The notes under the pieces are model-generated. The model ran no database searches. It saw nothing but the letters and a program-made list of their open reading frames with translations, and was not told the origin of the DNA. DNA of 64,000 bases. Source: Leptodactylus fallax (lineage: Eukaryota > Chordata > Amphibia > Anura > Leptodactylidae). The stretch lies in the NCBI GenBank assembly GCA_947044405.1, contig CAMRHE010000167.1, positions 3,765,001 through 3,829,000 on the forward strand, given 5' to 3'. The first letter of the stretch is position 1; every line of letters starts with the position of its first letter. This document shows positions 1 through 12,074 of this stretch, in pieces. The translations under genes and the position numbers were made by a program.

Positions 1-757
1 AGACTTGTTTTATGCCGCTTTAGATGTTCCCATGATCCTATAGAAATATTAGCAAAGTAGCTCAATGCTTATCAGTTCAGGTGAGGAATTAGCTTTGTAT
101 TTTACATTTGTAATGTCACATCATCGAGATGTTCACGTGATAGAACTTTAAGGGTTATTCCAATCTTATCTCTGCAAATTGCTGCCAAAATGGGAATATC
201 TGCTCCCAAGTCAAAACCCCTAGCTGAGCAGTCCTGCTCTACCCTGTTTCTGGAACTCCCTTAGAGGAGAATTGGATCTATGGAAACAGTGTAGCATATT
301 TAACTATGCTGTTTCCCTAAATATGAAGGTACAGAAATAGTGTAGCTTTACTGTGCTATACCTCTATGGGTGATAAAATTAGTGTCACTGTGAAAGATGG
401 ACAGGACAGTGAACAAAGGAACCTTGTGCAAGAACATCATATGGGCCTTTTGATTCCTAATCATAGAGCACCCCTTATGTCTCTCTTTCAGCCCTCCTCT
501 AACTGTAGGCTGCTAATTTGTTAGCTCAGTCCCTTACATACAATCTATTACTTTATATTAAGCACCACATTCTGACAAAGAAAAGTTGCAAATGTTAATG
601 CACGCCACGTTTGTTAAAAATTTGTGACTTTTTGCAGTTTAGCATTTGTTTTGCTACTTGCAGAAGTCATGAGAGAAATGCATGTGGCATGGCAGGAGGG
701 GGCAGGCCTCGCTTGACCCAACATATCTACTATAACTTATGCCGGTAATCGGTGAAA
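1..757. other. Intergenic, no gene seen
   Basis: AT-rich sequence with no convincing exon, RNA gene or terminal-repeat structure. Reading frames on both strands are short and carry no family motif. It may be single-copy DNA or very old repeat. Confidence 0.6.
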
Positions 758-857
758 TTTTATTTATTTTATATGCTTACTTATATAGCGCCATCATATT
801 CCGCAGCGCTTTACAGATATTGTCAGTCACTGTCCCATATAGGGCTCACAATCTATA
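758..857 (-). repeat. 3' tail of a tRNA-derived SINE, split by a hAT
   Basis: The stretch with 'tatatagcgccatcatattc' and 'cagcgctttacagatattg' is the reverse complement of the tail of the SINE at 5884-6130 (compare 6010-6120). It stops at 857 and resumes at 2615-2624 ('tattccctga') after the hAT inserted at 858. Only the tail is present; no A or B box is seen, so this is a 5'-truncated copy. Confidence 0.75.
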
Positions 858-2614
858 CAGGGGCGTAACTATCGGGGTAGCAGCGGTAGCAGCTGCCACA
901 GGGCCCGGGACATTATGGGGCCCCCGATGCTTTTTTTTTTTTTTAATAGGCCGTTACCTATATATACTTAGTCCGGACCCTATATACTTACCGTTCCCCG
1001 GGGTCCCGCTCACGGCTGCCTGCGCTTCCGAGTCTGCGGAGGCGGCTGTGAGCAGGAGCGGGGATCGGTATGTGAGGCAGAGGGCCGAACCCCACAATCA
1101 CTACTATCATTACAGTATACTCCGGGGTCTTTTCAGAGGCCCAGGGAAGGTGAGGGAACATAAAAAACAATGTACTTACCTCTCTAGCGCTTCTCCAGGC
1201 TTCGGGCCTGTTTGGTGACGTCCCAGACGTCAGCCGACGTCATTTTGCGTCGCGAAGCCCTCCTGCAACATGTGACGCTGGCCTTGTCCAAATTGAAGAA
1301 GGCCGAAGTAGCAGGGAGTGGACCGGAGCGAGGAACAGGTAAGCAACGTTGTTTTTTTTTATGTTTCTATCCTCCCCTGGGTCTCCAATCATTATACTCT
1401 GGGGTCTGAAAAGACTCCAGAGTATAATAATTGTTCATGGGTGGTCCACAATGGGACATATAATAGTGTGTGCAGGGGCCACTATGGGAAATAATAGTGT
1501 GTGCAGGGGCCACTATGGGGAATGATACTGTGTGCAGGGGTCACTATGGGGCAAAATACTCAGTGCAGGGGCCACTATGGAATATAATACTGTGTGCAGG
1601 GGCCACAATGGGGAATAATAGTGTGTGCAGGGGCCACTATGGGGCAAAATACTCATTGCAGGGGCCACTATGGGATATAATACTGTGTGCAGGGTCCACT
1701 ATGGGGCATAATACTGTGTGCTTTGGCCACTATGGGATATAATACTGTGTGCAGGGGCCACTATGGGGAATGATACTGTGTGCAGGGGCCACTATGGGGC
1801 ATGATACTGTGTACAGGGGCCACTATGGGACATGATACTGTGTGCAGGGGCCACTATGGGACATGATACTGTGTGCAGGGGCCACTATGGGACATGATAC
1901 TGTGTGCAGGGGCCACTATGGGACATGATACTGTGTGCAGGGGCCACTATGGGACATGATACTGTGTGCAGGGGCCACTATGGGACATGATACTGTGTGC
2001 AGGGGCCACTATGGGACATGATACTGTGTGCAGGGGCCACTATGGGACATGATACTGTGTGCAGGGGCCACTATGGGACATGATACTGTGTGCAGGGGCC
2101 ACTATGGGGCATGATACTGTGTGCAGGGGCCACTATGGGACATGATACTGTGTGCAGGGGCCACTATGGGACATGATACTGTGTGCAGGGGCCACTATGG
2201 GACATGATACTGTGTGCAGGGGCCACTATGGGACATGATACTGTGTGCAGGGGCCACTATGGGACATGATACTGTGTGCAGGGGCCACTATGGGACATGA
2301 TACTGTGTGCAGGGGCCACTATGGGACATGATACTGTGTGCAGGGGCCACTATGGGACATGATACTGTGTGCAGGGGCCACTATGGGACATAATACTGTG
2401 TGCAGGGGCCACTATGGGGCATAATACTGTGTGCAGGAGCCACTATAGCACATAATAGTGTGCGCAGGAATGCGTTTTTTTGGGGGGGGGGGGGGTTGGA
2501 GGGGGCGTTCCAGGGGGGCAATTGGGGGCAGCGGTTTGGGGGGGGGGCCCATGTCAAATTGTCAAATGTTCGCCTTGGGGCCCAGCCATTCCTAGTTACG
2601 CCACTGAATCTATA
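850..2614 (+). mobile_element. Non-autonomous hAT element E1 with perfect 8-bp TSD
   Basis: The element spans 858-2606. It begins CAGGGGCGTAACTA and ends TAGTTACGCCACTG, an imperfect terminal inverted repeat typical of hAT elements. It is bounded by a perfect 8-bp duplication, aatctata, at 850-857 and 2607-2614. No transposase is encoded. The interior holds a CpG-rich block with TGACGTC-like sites (about 1214-1250), a CAG|GTAAGC splice-donor match at 1336-1342, a hairpin around 1390-1431 and a ~31-bp tandem array. It sits inside an older SINE tail. A fragment of the same family lies at 38159-40770. Mobilisation would need a hAT transposase from elsewhere. Confidence 0.93.
1443..2465 (+). repeat. 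31-bp minisatellite, about 32 units
   Basis: Head-to-tail units of 31 bp with key words GGGGCCACTATGGG and GATACTGTGTGCA. About 19 central units (roughly 1806-2395) are nearly identical, while outer units drift (ATAATACTG, CAAAATACTC), as expected if unequal exchange homogenises the middle. The units abut with no spacers. The open frame across part of it is an accident of the repeat. Confidence 0.95.
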
Positions 2615-2624
2615 TATTCCCTGA

Positions 2625-4785
2625 AATTATGGTACTAATCCACACTGCTCATACCATCGAAGATTTCCTTTCTGGTGTATGGACAGCTAAACATATGCCA
2701 AATTTATTAAGAGGCCTACACCCCTTAATGAATTTGGTGCATCCCATTCCAGTTTATGAATTTAGTTTAATTTTAGTACTTTCTCTCCATGGCGTATTCA
2801 TCAATGTAATAGAGGTTTTTGTATTTTAATTCCCTGCTGCGTATTTTTAACAGCTATGTACTCCTTTTCTAACATTTTTGTGTTGTTTTATATCTTATTG
2901 ACTTTATTGGGAGAAAAGGCAATTACATAAATGTGAGTGTCTATATGGTGTCAAAATGTGATGCTACAATTGGAACCAACTCTGGGAACATGATGTCATG
3001 TTGTATTTCCTAAACCCATATACTACAGACATACCCGAGCTAAGCTTTTCGCTAAGGCTTTTTTCACATTACATTTTCTTCCCTTCGTTAGGATTTCTGT
3101 ACTTTTGATGGAAAGAACAGTGTAGCTTGTAGATTTTTTTTTGCCCTCAGAAGCAGCACAACCTTAATAGAAAGAAACCTTGTGAAATCCCAGAACATTC
3201 CTTTGTAAACCCAGCTTTAAAGCTCAGAGGCACAAAGCCTGTATGGTAGCAGGTCTGTATTGCAGACACTTGGGCACATGTACTGTACAGTATATTGCTG
3301 TATGTCTCCAATGTGGGGCAACACTCCTAGGATAGAGTAGTTCAGTGTACAGCATGAAATGGCACATATTCTGATGTTTTCTGTACATAGTTTTGTGGCA
3401 CAACCTAGAATTTTCTAAATCTTTCCTTAAGCATAAAGTTGAAGTAGACTTAACACAGATGTCTCCAATGATATTCAGTCCTGTAGCTGTTTTTTTCTGT
3501 ATGGATTAATCCACACAGAGTTGATCTATGTGTTTCCAGCATTGTGGCCTCTCCATGCCCTTCTTATCTTCCTCTACCTCAGCAGAATTCTGGGAATGTG
3601 AGTATTTCCATATCCCTCTGCAAATAAATTGTAGACTGTGAGTGTATCATTTTCAATCTGCTTCATGTGTACAGAACCTCATGAACAGAAAATTTAATTA
3701 TTTTGTGGATTATGGGTACACGCACACATTCTGGTTTGTGCTGTGTAATTAAAACTACCAGTGATTTACCGCAAACTGGCATGGTCTTGTGATGCGGTTT
3801 TCAGCAGCTGTGCATGTAGTTCTCCGTATTGCAAATTTGTAGTACAAGGGGTGTGACTTGCTGTAAAACAGGATGGGGCTTTTTACTGTTAAAAACTAAG
3901 CCTACTAGGGCACAATGGTGCAGGGATGCCTTAGCCTAACAGATTTATTATAACTTACATATAGAGTGCATACAGCTGTATATATTTCACTACAACGTAC
4001 ATGTAGCTGAAATCTCTGCTAGTCCCTGGCTGGCATAGATTTCAAATGGGAGCTCCCAAGATATACCAAATTTAATAAGAGGCTAGAACCTCTAAATAAG
4101 GCTACACATCTGAGTGCATGGGTCTGTGAAAAAATGGCATGGGCGGCACATGGTTTGTGCCGTCTTTGATCTCCACAGACCCATACATTAATGAGCCCAG
4201 TCAGGAAAACAGACAGAAATAGGACCTTTCCTGAGTTTTACCTGTGAGCTCACTCCCCCCTCCATGGTTTGTATGGTGACATAAAAAATAATGGGTCAGT
4301 GTGCTAGCCATTAAAAATACAGCTACCACGTGGTTATGTGCATGGGGCAAATTTTAGCACATCTGTTACCAGTGGAGCAACTGAATAAGACTGGTGTAGA
4401 AAATGCCAGTCTAAATAAATTTCTTCCAGTGTAACTAGATCGAGAAGAGTTTTTCGACTTTCACAGAAATCATACATTTAATGAAGTAGATGAGAGAGAG
4501 CTAGTTTATCATCTTACTGAAAGTTAGGGAAAGATGCCACCATTCTTAATTGTCTACTTGACCGTAGATTAGACTATGTGGGTGGATAGTTAAATCCATC
4601 CCTCCATGAAAAAGGAAATTCATCCTCTTTGGCTTGTCCTTGTTTCAACTAAAAAGTATAAAACCTTGCAGTTTACATATCTGATATAACTAGAACATGT
4701 TATATACTGTGCAAAAAACATTCAACTTAGCATGTCTCCCTAACAAGTGAAATGGGGGGAGAGATCTTGTAATGTTTATGGGTTA
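2625..4785. other. Intergenic, no gene seen
   Basis: About 2.2 kb of AT-rich sequence downstream of E1. I found no exon-like frame, terminal repeats or tRNA-like boxes. This is one of the longer stretches without recognisable repeats. Confidence 0.6.
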
Positions 4786-5156
4786 TTAAAGGGGTTGTCA
4801 AGGAATTATGGATCTCAGGATCTGGGGAAGGTGAAAAAAAAAACAAAACAAAAAAAAACCCCCATACTCACCTGTCTCTGGCGCTTCAGTGTCCCCCGAC
4901 GTTGTCTGGTCCACCAGCGCCCAGTGCCCAATCAGTGGCCTCAGTGGTCACAGGAAAGAACACAGGACTTAACTCACATACATCACTGGTGACGTACTGT
5001 GTACTTTCCGATTGGCCTCAGTAGTCACGTGCAGTGAGGACCTCTGCCAGAATGAGCCCCCGGGCTCATACAGGTGAGTATGTTTTTGTTTTTTCTTTTT
5101 TTTTCACCTTCCCTGTCCTCCTGGCAGAGATCTGTAATTTCTGGAAACCCCTTTAA
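4786..5156 (+). mobile_element. TTAA-flanked MITE (piggyBac-like)
   Basis: Starts TTAAAGGGGTTGTCAAGGAA and ends TTTCTGGAAACCCCTTTAA, giving an inverted repeat with TTAA at both ends, the target site used by piggyBac transposases. The interior has two copies of a CCAAT-like/E-box-like word (cccaatcagtggcctcag near 4928; gattggcctcagtagtcacg near 5009), then CAG|GTGAGT at 5071-5079. The same interior words recur in other elements of the window. No coding capacity. Confidence 0.8.
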
Positions 5157-5821
5157 GGGACATAGACGTGTCCTCAGCTTATATGGCTGACAATGGTTAC
5201 TGTCAAAAGCTCATTTCGTTTCCCAGAAACTGAAGCCAGTATATGAAAGCTAAAATTTGAGCTTACAATATGCACTATCCCCAGTTACTACACATACAAA
5301 TTTTAGATATGTTCACACATGGCAAATTTGTTGCAGAAATGTGTGCTAATGTTCCACATATCTGAATGGGGTTTATAACAATGCATGCACATGCTGAAGA
5401 AACAACCATATTCAGATGTATGGAACAAATATCCAGTCTAATACATTTCTGCTGTGTGTGAATACTGTATACCCTAACAGTTTTCATTTTTGGTTAGAGA
5501 TATGCTTTAGCAGAAATAATATATGCGGTAAACATGGTACTGAATATCCAGCCAGCAGCTTGCAGCGTGTGTGGGCACCATTACTTTTCTAACAAACACT
5601 TTCAAGTTTATATAAGTATTAGTTACTAGCTTGCAGACATGCCTTGTTTATTCTAATCACCTTCTGCTGCCAAGTCTGCTTCTTCAGTGTCCTATCATTT
5701 GTGTATATCAATGTCTATAAACACACATATGTATCAGTGCTGTGACAACTTACACATTGCAGTAAATAAAACTGATGTACGTTGCTTTTTTTGTCCCCTA
5801 TTGAAGTGCTGCACTCTCTAA
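5157..5821. other. Intergenic, no gene seen
   Basis: AT-rich sequence with no repeat boundary or exon that I can support. Confidence 0.55.
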
Positions 5822-6215
5822 TTGATAGTTATAGCTTTTCAGAACTTTGATATCCTAAGGATAAGTCATCAATATCAGATTGAATGTAGCTCAGTGGTTA
5901 GCCTTGCAGCGCTGGAGCCCTGGGTTCGAATCCTGCCAAGGACAACATCTGCAAGGATTTTGTATGTTCTCCCCGTGCTTGCGTGGGTTTCCTCCGGTTT
6001 CCTCCCACACTCCAAAGGCATACTGATAGGGAATATAGATTGTAAGCCCTATATGGGACAGTGACTGTCAATGTCTGTAAAGTGCTGCGGAATATGATGG
6101 CACTATATAAGTAAGCAAAATAAATAATAATTAATTGGCAAGGGGCTAATACCAGGGACCCCCACCAATCAGCTGTTTGAAGAGGCTGTGGCACTTGGAC
6201 TCATTCACTGAATAC
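5822..6215 (+). repeat. Old MITE fragment interrupted by a SINE
   Basis: The left part (5822-5880, 'atcctaaggataagtcatca') and right part (about 6131-6215, 'gacccccaccaatcagctg') match pieces of the repeat also seen at 20330-20440, 33240-33560 and 13110-13310. The SINE at 5884-6130 lies between them, so it inserted into an older copy. The outer ends are not clear. Confidence 0.55.
5884..6130 (+). mobile_element. tRNA-derived SINE, full-length
   Basis: The head carries RNA polymerase III promoter boxes: A-box-like TAGCTCAGTGG at 5887-5897 and a perfect B box GGTTCGAATCC at 5923-5933. The body follows (cccgtgcttgcgtgggtttc), then a tail 'gctgcggaatatgatggcac' ending in an A/T-rich 'aataaataataatt'. 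The tail resembles 3' ends of L2-type LINEs, consistent with LINE-dependent retroposition. Truncated or minus-strand relatives are at 758-857, 11318-11433, 32965-33155 and 33905-34075. It is not a functional tRNA gene: no cloverleaf 3' half follows the B box. Confidence 0.88.
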
Positions 6216-6324
6216 CAAGCAAAGGACTGTACATTACATTGTAGCTGTACTTGGCATTGCAGCCAATCCCTTTCACATGAATGGGATTGAGCTGCAAATA
6301 GACTATATGACAGATAAACGTGAC

Positions 6325-7501
6325 CTTACAACTAGAGATGAGCGAATTTTCAAAAAAGCCGAATTTTCCATAAAGATCCGATCCGAATTAATTTGCGGCG
6401 AATCACGTTAACCCCTTCCAGACATCCACCATAATAGTATGGTGCTGCTGGGAAGGACTTCCTGCAAACCACGGCGGAAGCATGGTGCGCACCCTGCTTT
6501 GCGGGTGTTAGCCATATGTAACGGCTGACACTATCCTCTAAAACCCCTGGTCGGAGCTGAGCTCCAATTGCAGGTATTAACCCTTAAGATGCCGCAGTAA
6601 AAAATGACTGCGGCATCTCAGGGGTTTTATTATATATCGGGGTCCCAATCACCCCCCCACAACGTTTTCAGGGGTACCGCTGCTCCTATTCGGCAGCCCG
6701 GGGTCTGACTAGGTTGATCCTGCCTTGAATGGAAACTGTCAGCCTATGCGTCTCCACAGGCTGACAGCCTCCTATACACTGCAATACACGTGTATTGCAG
6801 CATATACCTATTGAAGCAGCGATCAGAATATCGCTGCTTCAATGCCCTATGGGGACAAAAAGAAAAAAATGTAAAAAAAAGGAAAAAAAAAGACCTCCCC
6901 CTAGAGCTGGTGCAATTATTATATGGGGTCTGAGGAGACCCCAGAGTATAATAATCAGAGGCCCAGGGGAAGTGATTAAAAATAACAAACTCTTATACTC
7001 ACTTTACCTCATCTCTCCTGGGAATCTGGCTGTCTGTATCGTCCTCTTTGCCTTCCTTGCAACTGAGGTCCTGCTCCGCAGACATCACTGCTGGGGCCTT
7101 TATTGGGCCTCATCAGTCACGTGGGGGTGCGATGACATCATTACGCTGGTACACACCATGTGACCGCTGGGGCCCAATCACAGGCCCCAGCAGTGAGGCC
7201 TGGGGAGCAGGACCTCAGTCACCGGAGTGGATGCTGAGCCCAGGACAGATGAGTATCAGTATTTTTTCATTTTTAATCACCGCGGGGGGGTGCCGAGGGG
7301 GCATGTAGCATGGCGGAACCCCTTGGATGCCACGGTCATGTTTGACCGCGGCATCCAAGGGGTTAAAAACCCCGATTGGAGCTGTGTGATTCAATACCAC
7401 GAAGTGTGAGGAAATCCGGATTCAATGAGAATCGAATATTTCCTGAAATTCGGATCGAATTCCACTTCGTCAGCGTCGATTCGCTGATCTCTGCTTACAA
7501 C
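6325..7501 (+). mobile_element. Non-autonomous hAT element E2 with perfect 8-bp TSD
   Basis: The element spans 6333-7493: TAGAGATGAGCGAAT at the left, ATTCGCTGATCTCTG at the right, an inverted repeat of about 14 bp with mismatches. An exact 8-bp duplication, cttacaac, lies at 6325-6332 and 7494-7501. The interior contains the hairpin at 6915-6955 (gggtctgaggagacccc core), a CACGTG site near 7118 and the gcccaatcacaggcc word near 7168, parts also present in other elements here. No transposase frame. Confidence 0.9.
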
Positions 7502-8019
7502 TTTTTCAAATACCACTAGTTGAACGTATCTAACAGGGAATAATGAATATAGGATGATTATTCAAAAGTCTGCCATCAGTGGATAAATTGCTCCAATGCA
7601 CATTAGTTTATTCATCAATTTCACTAAATTTGATGGGTGTAATACAACAGCTTACAAGGACTGCAGGAGTTAAAAGAACACACACAGCTACAGTAGTACA
7701 GATGTACTGCAAACAAATCGTACTTAGCTTCCTGCTATATGCAACCAGTTCTGGAGTTCTTTGTTGGAATTATCTATAACAATGCTCTCTGTGGTAAAGA
7801 GTATGGTCATATTTGGTACCTCTAGTGAGCTCAGCCCAAAATATCTTAGAACACATGTTTTATGTGAGAAACAAGAAGGACCTTCACTGCTGAAGTGTTG
7901 CCTGACATTCTTGTTTCTTGGTACCTTAAGGGACCTTTGGATTAAGTGTTGTTATAACAATGGTTTGCACTTGGTATGTGGACCAATGAACTTCACTGGA
8001 AGAAGGGCAATCCAAGTAA
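7502..8019. other. Intergenic, no gene seen
   Basis: No recognisable repeat or exon. An open frame starting at 7761 runs through here into the LINE fragment, but only its end (after about 8040) resembles a LINE protein. Confidence 0.5.
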
Positions 8020-9039
8020 GATTTCATCAGTTACAAACAAGCGGTTCTCAACTTCAACCATTCTCCTCTGCAAAACAGATCTACTTCACTACACTCATAT
8101 CATCTTTATCCTACAACCCCATGCAACTATTTAATATCTTTAATTCCCTTCTCCGTACCCTGCTGCCCCCTGCAACAGCATTTATCTCAGCTATAGGCTT
8201 TGCCTCTTATTTCAAAAACAAAATTGATACCATCTGAGAAAGTTTCAAATTATACTCCCTCAACCACTCTACTCAACTGTTTGATGCTCATCCTCCATAA
8301 CCTACTTCTCCATCATCCCCAATGAAAAGGTCTCCACCCTAATTTAAAAATCGCACATCAACACTTCTGTGCTTGACTTGATCCAATCACACCTTATCTC
8401 AACTCTCACAGAAGTCTTTACTCCTGCTCTAACCCACCTCTTCATCCTTAACCTGTGGTATCTTCCCTTCTGCCTTTAAAAATGCTACCATCACACCAGG
8501 GCCGACGTTAGGGGGGGGCAAACTGGGCAACTGCCCAGGGCCCCGTCCCCAAAGGGGCCCCCGGGATCCGGAGCCTGATTACTTGGGATCCCGGAGTCAG
8601 GACGGCCATATTAATAACAGAAAGGGACCCAGCGTCATGTGCCGCAGGGTCCCTTTCAGATGTGAGTGAAAATAACAAACATTTTTACTCACCTGTCCTT
8701 GGCTTGGCGTCCGACGTCATCTTCCGGCGTTCCGGACATCACCGCTGAGGCCTGGCTACAGCGGTCACGTGGGGCGTGCTGACAGCCTGCCTCACGTAAT
8801 CGCTGAGGCCCAATCACAGGCCTCAGCGATGACGTCCACAACGCGTGACGTCAGCCGCAGAGAAGAGGAAGCGGTCGCCGGCGGTGATAGCGGAGCAGCG
8901 CGAGGAGGCCCAGCAGAGGTAAGAACAAGGTGAGTATAACTGTTTGTTATTTTCCCTTATCTCTTCTGGGCCTTCGATTATTATACTCTGGGGTCTGAAG
9001 AGACCCCAGACTATAATATAATAGTAGCACTGACGGAGT

Positions 9040-10345
9040 CTGTAGGGCCACTGTGGAGCATTATACTGGGGGGGCCCCTCTGGATAGCATATTATACTGT
9101 GTAGGGCCACTGTGGAGCATTATACTAGGGGGCCCCCTCTGGATAGCATATTATACTGTGTAGGGCCACTGTGGAGCATTATACTAGGGGACCCCCTCTG
9201 GATAGCATATTATACTGTGTAGGGCCACTGTGGAGAATTATACTAGGGGGCCCCCTCTGGATAGCTTATTATACTGTGTGGGCCCCCTGTGGAGCATTAT
9301 ACTATGGGGCCCCCTCTGGATAGCATATATATTGTTTTGGGCCACTGTGGAGCATTATACTGGGGGGGCTCTGGAGATCATATTATACTGTTTTGGGCCA
9401 CTGTGGAGCATTATACTGGGGTAACCTCTCTGGGCAGTATATTATACTGTGTGGAGGCCATTCTGGAGTATGTTATACTGAGTGGGGTCACTGTGGAGCA
9501 TTATTTTGGGGGGGGCCATCAGCAGAGCATATTATATTGTGTGGCGCCACTGTGGGGCATTTTGCGGGGGGAACCAAGGAACATTATACTAGGGAGCCCT
9601 CTGGGGAGCATATTATACTGTGTGGGGCCTACTGTGGAACATTATACTGGGAGACGCTCTGGGGAGCATAATATATTGCGTGGGGCCACTGTGGAGCAAA
9701 ATACGGGGGGGGGGGGGCACTGTGGAGCATTATACTAGTGGGGGCCCTCTGGAGAGCATATTATACTATGGGCCACTGTGGAGTTTTATATTGGGGGAAG
9801 GGGCAGTGTGGGGAGCCGGTTATACTGTGTGGGGCCACTGTGGAGTGTATTATATTGTGTGGGGCTTTTCGGGAGCATGTTATATTCTGTGGGGCCATTG
9901 TAGAGCATTATACTGGGGGGGACCACTGTGGAGCATTATACTGGGGGAACCCCTCTGGGTAGTATATCATACTGTGTGGAGGCCATTGTGGATCATGTTA
10001 TACTATGTTAGACCACTGTGGAGCATTATACTGGGGGGCACTGTGGGGTGCATATTATACTGTATGGAGCATATTATATTGTGTGGGGCTGCTGGGGAGC
10101 ATATTGCACTATCTGGGGCCACTAAGGGGTAGTATACTTTGTGGGTCACTGTGGAGTATTATACTGTGTGGAGCCTTATATACCATGTGGGGCCACTATG
10201 GGGGGCTCAGGGGAGCATTTTATACTGTGTGGGGCCACTGTGGAGCATTATATACCATGTGGGGAAACTGTGGAGGGCTCAGGGGAGTATCGTATACTGT
10301 GGAGAACTATATACCATGTGGAGCATTATACTGTGGGGGGGGGGG
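9040..10345 (+). repeat. Diverged minisatellite in E3
   Basis: About 1.3 kb of units built from 'gggccactgtggagcattat' and 'ctctggatagcatattatac', first with a ~60-bp period and then more irregular. The sub-unit resembles the 31-bp unit of E1, with gtgt, ggggccact and a gcataatac/gcattatac core, suggesting common origin. Overlapping frames across it in all phases are repeat artefacts. Confidence 0.85.
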
Positions 10346-10679
10346 CTCAAAATTCCTGCTGGCAGCCCTGTGTGCTATGTCTGCATCACAGCTCCCTCAC
10401 TATAATCTTGCACATACGTGTAGTGCTCCATGGCCATGTCATTCCCCATACAGTACTGTGCATGAGCTGGCCATGGAGTTATTGGAGCCTGCACAGTACT
10501 ATAGGGGCTGACTATACTGGGAACATACTCAGTAACACCAGATAGTCAGCACATATGTAAGACTTCAGTGAAGGAGCCGCGGTGTAGGCTATTAGCAGGA
10601 AGCTGTTGGGTGGGGCCCCAGAACAAGTTTCTTTGGTGGGCCTAAGGCCCTTCAGTCCGACACTGTATAACGGAGAACA

Positions 10680-11060
10680 ATTATATATAAGGGTGGGTTA
10701 CTATATATAATTGGGAAACTTTAATATGAGCGGGCTATTATAAGGGGGAACTATTATTTATAAGATGGGCTATTATTTATAAGGGGGGAACTGTTTATAA
10801 GGGGGTATAATTGTTAAGTGGGGCTTATTTATAAAGGGGGCTATTAGTGATAATGGGGACTATTATTTATAAGGGTAACTATTATTTATGAGGGGGCTAT
10901 TATTTATAAGGGAGCAGTATTATATTTACAGGGTGACTGTTACTGATAAGGGGGATATTACTGATACAGGGCACTATTTATCATTTATAAGGGCGCTATT
11001 ACTGATAAGGGTGTAATATTATTTATAAGCAGGGACTATTATTTATAAGTAGGTGTTATA
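10680..11060 (+). repeat. Short minisatellite, ~20-bp unit
   Basis: Irregular head-to-tail repeats of 'gggggctattatttataag' with unit lengths of about 18-24 bp, lying in the right part of E3. A second tandem family, unrelated to the preceding one, within the same element. Confidence 0.85.
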
Positions 11061-11317
11061 ATAACTGATGACTAGGTGCAAAAATCTATTAGGTGGTACA
11101 AAGGTGCTCATTTGAATTGTGTGTGGTAAAATGGGGCTTGTTATTACTTTTTTGTTGGCAGAAAGGAGGCGTTATTATGGGGGTTGCGACTGGAAGACGA
11201 TGGTGTTGCTTGCATATCAGCATTTGGGGCCCCGCTTTTAATTTTGCCCAGGGCCCCACTTTGTCTAAAACCGGCCCTGCATCACACTCATTCTTAAGAA
11301 ACCATCACTCCAAACAC

Positions 11318-11433
11318 TTACTAACAGGGAATTTAGATTGTGAGCCCTACTTGGGACAATGAGTGATGACAATATCTGTAACACACTGTGGGTTATATTA
11401 GCACTATATAAGCAAGTAAAATAATAATAATCT
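11318..11433 (+). repeat. SINE tail inserted in the L2-type LINE
   Basis: 'cagggaatttagattgtgag' through 'gcactatataagcaag' and an AATAATAAT tail match the 3' part of the SINE at 5884-6130. The tRNA-like head is missing. The LINE protein reading is interrupted here and resumes after it. Confidence 0.75.
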
Positions 11434-12074
11434 CTCGACCTGTCCTTTTCTGCCAACTATTTCCCAATCTCACTGCTCCTGTTTGCTTCAAAAATCATTG
11501 AACAATATGTGAACTATCATCTTGAGCTATCCTCCTATCTCTCATCCAACTCACTGTTTAACACTCTATAATCTGGCTTCTGATCTCATAAATCTACTGT
11601 ACCCACCATAACCAAAGTTGCAAATAACCTACTAACTGCCAAAGCCAAACAACACTACTCCATTCTCCTTCTAGACCTATCCTTCCACCTTCAGCACATT
11701 TGACCACTTCCTTGTTACAAACTCTCTCATCCTTTGGCATCACAGACTTGGCCCTTTTATGGATCTTTCTTCATACCGAACTTCCCCAACTACACATTTA
11801 GAGTCTCCCACTCACATACCAACTCTTTCTGTAGGTGTCCCTTAAGGATCTGTCCTGGGTCCTCGGCCTAGGCCAACTCATAGAGTCCAATGGTTTTCAA
11901 TACCGCTGTTGATTATACTCAAATATATCTCTCCACGCATCACCTATACTCTGAAACTTGGTACCACAATACATACGACTGTCCCCCACAATCGCAACCT
12001 TCAAAAGGACTCTGATGACCCTCTTTAAATAAATGTAAAGCAGAATGGAATAAATGGTGCTCTAAAAATGAATA

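Larger units (their letters stand above)
8489..11287 (+). mobile_element. Non-autonomous hAT element E3 with perfect 8-bp TSD
   Basis: The element spans 8497-11279. Left end CAGGGCCGACGTTAGG, right end TAAAACCGGCCCTG, with further inverted similarity (ggcaactgcccagggccc versus tttgcccagggcccc). The duplication catcacac is exact at 8489-8496 and 11280-11287. Inside are a CpG-rich block with GACGTCAGC, AGAG|GTAAGA (8919) and AAG|GTGAGT (8930) donor matches, the hairpin at 8977-9020, and two minisatellites. It splits an L2-type LINE. No transposase. Confidence 0.92.
8020..12060 (+). pseudogene. Degraded L2-type LINE, interrupted by a hAT and a SINE tail
   Basis: Three separated pieces read as one old non-LTR retrotransposon. 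The first (8020-8496) encodes a linker-type segment (YFTTLISSLSYNP, FASYFKNKIDTI). The second lies just after the hAT (11288-11322), and the third (11434-12060) encodes a reverse transcriptase region with SKIIEQYVNYHLELSSYL and ILLLDLSFHL, where L2 proteins have the LDLSAAFDT-like motif. Stops and frameshifts are common, and the 3' end (actggtgctc-like tail near 12050) has internal deletions relative to the copy at 21889-22490. Non-functional. Confidence 0.75.

Noticed and set aside
739..1218. 159-residue frame as a gene
   Set aside because: It crosses the junction between a SINE tail and hAT E1 and has no family features.
1806..2395. CRISPR-like regular repeats
   Set aside because: Units are directly adjacent with no unique spacers, there are no cas genes, and the host is a vertebrate.
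1470..2624. Open frames across the 31-bp array
   Set aside because: The repeats are in 31-bp steps, so the three frames rotate and stay open by chance; no start context, domain or splice structure.
5884..5960. tRNA gene
   Set aside because: Good A and B boxes but the 3' half does not fold as a tRNA and the sequence continues as a SINE with a LINE-like tail.
7048..7409. Frames within hAT E2
   Set aside because: They run through the shared CpG-rich block and hairpin and have no protein motif; no hAT transposase is encoded.
9230..10545. Several overlapping 60-170-residue frames on the plus strand
   Set aside because: All lie in the minisatellite of hAT E3 and repeat the same peptides in shifted phase.
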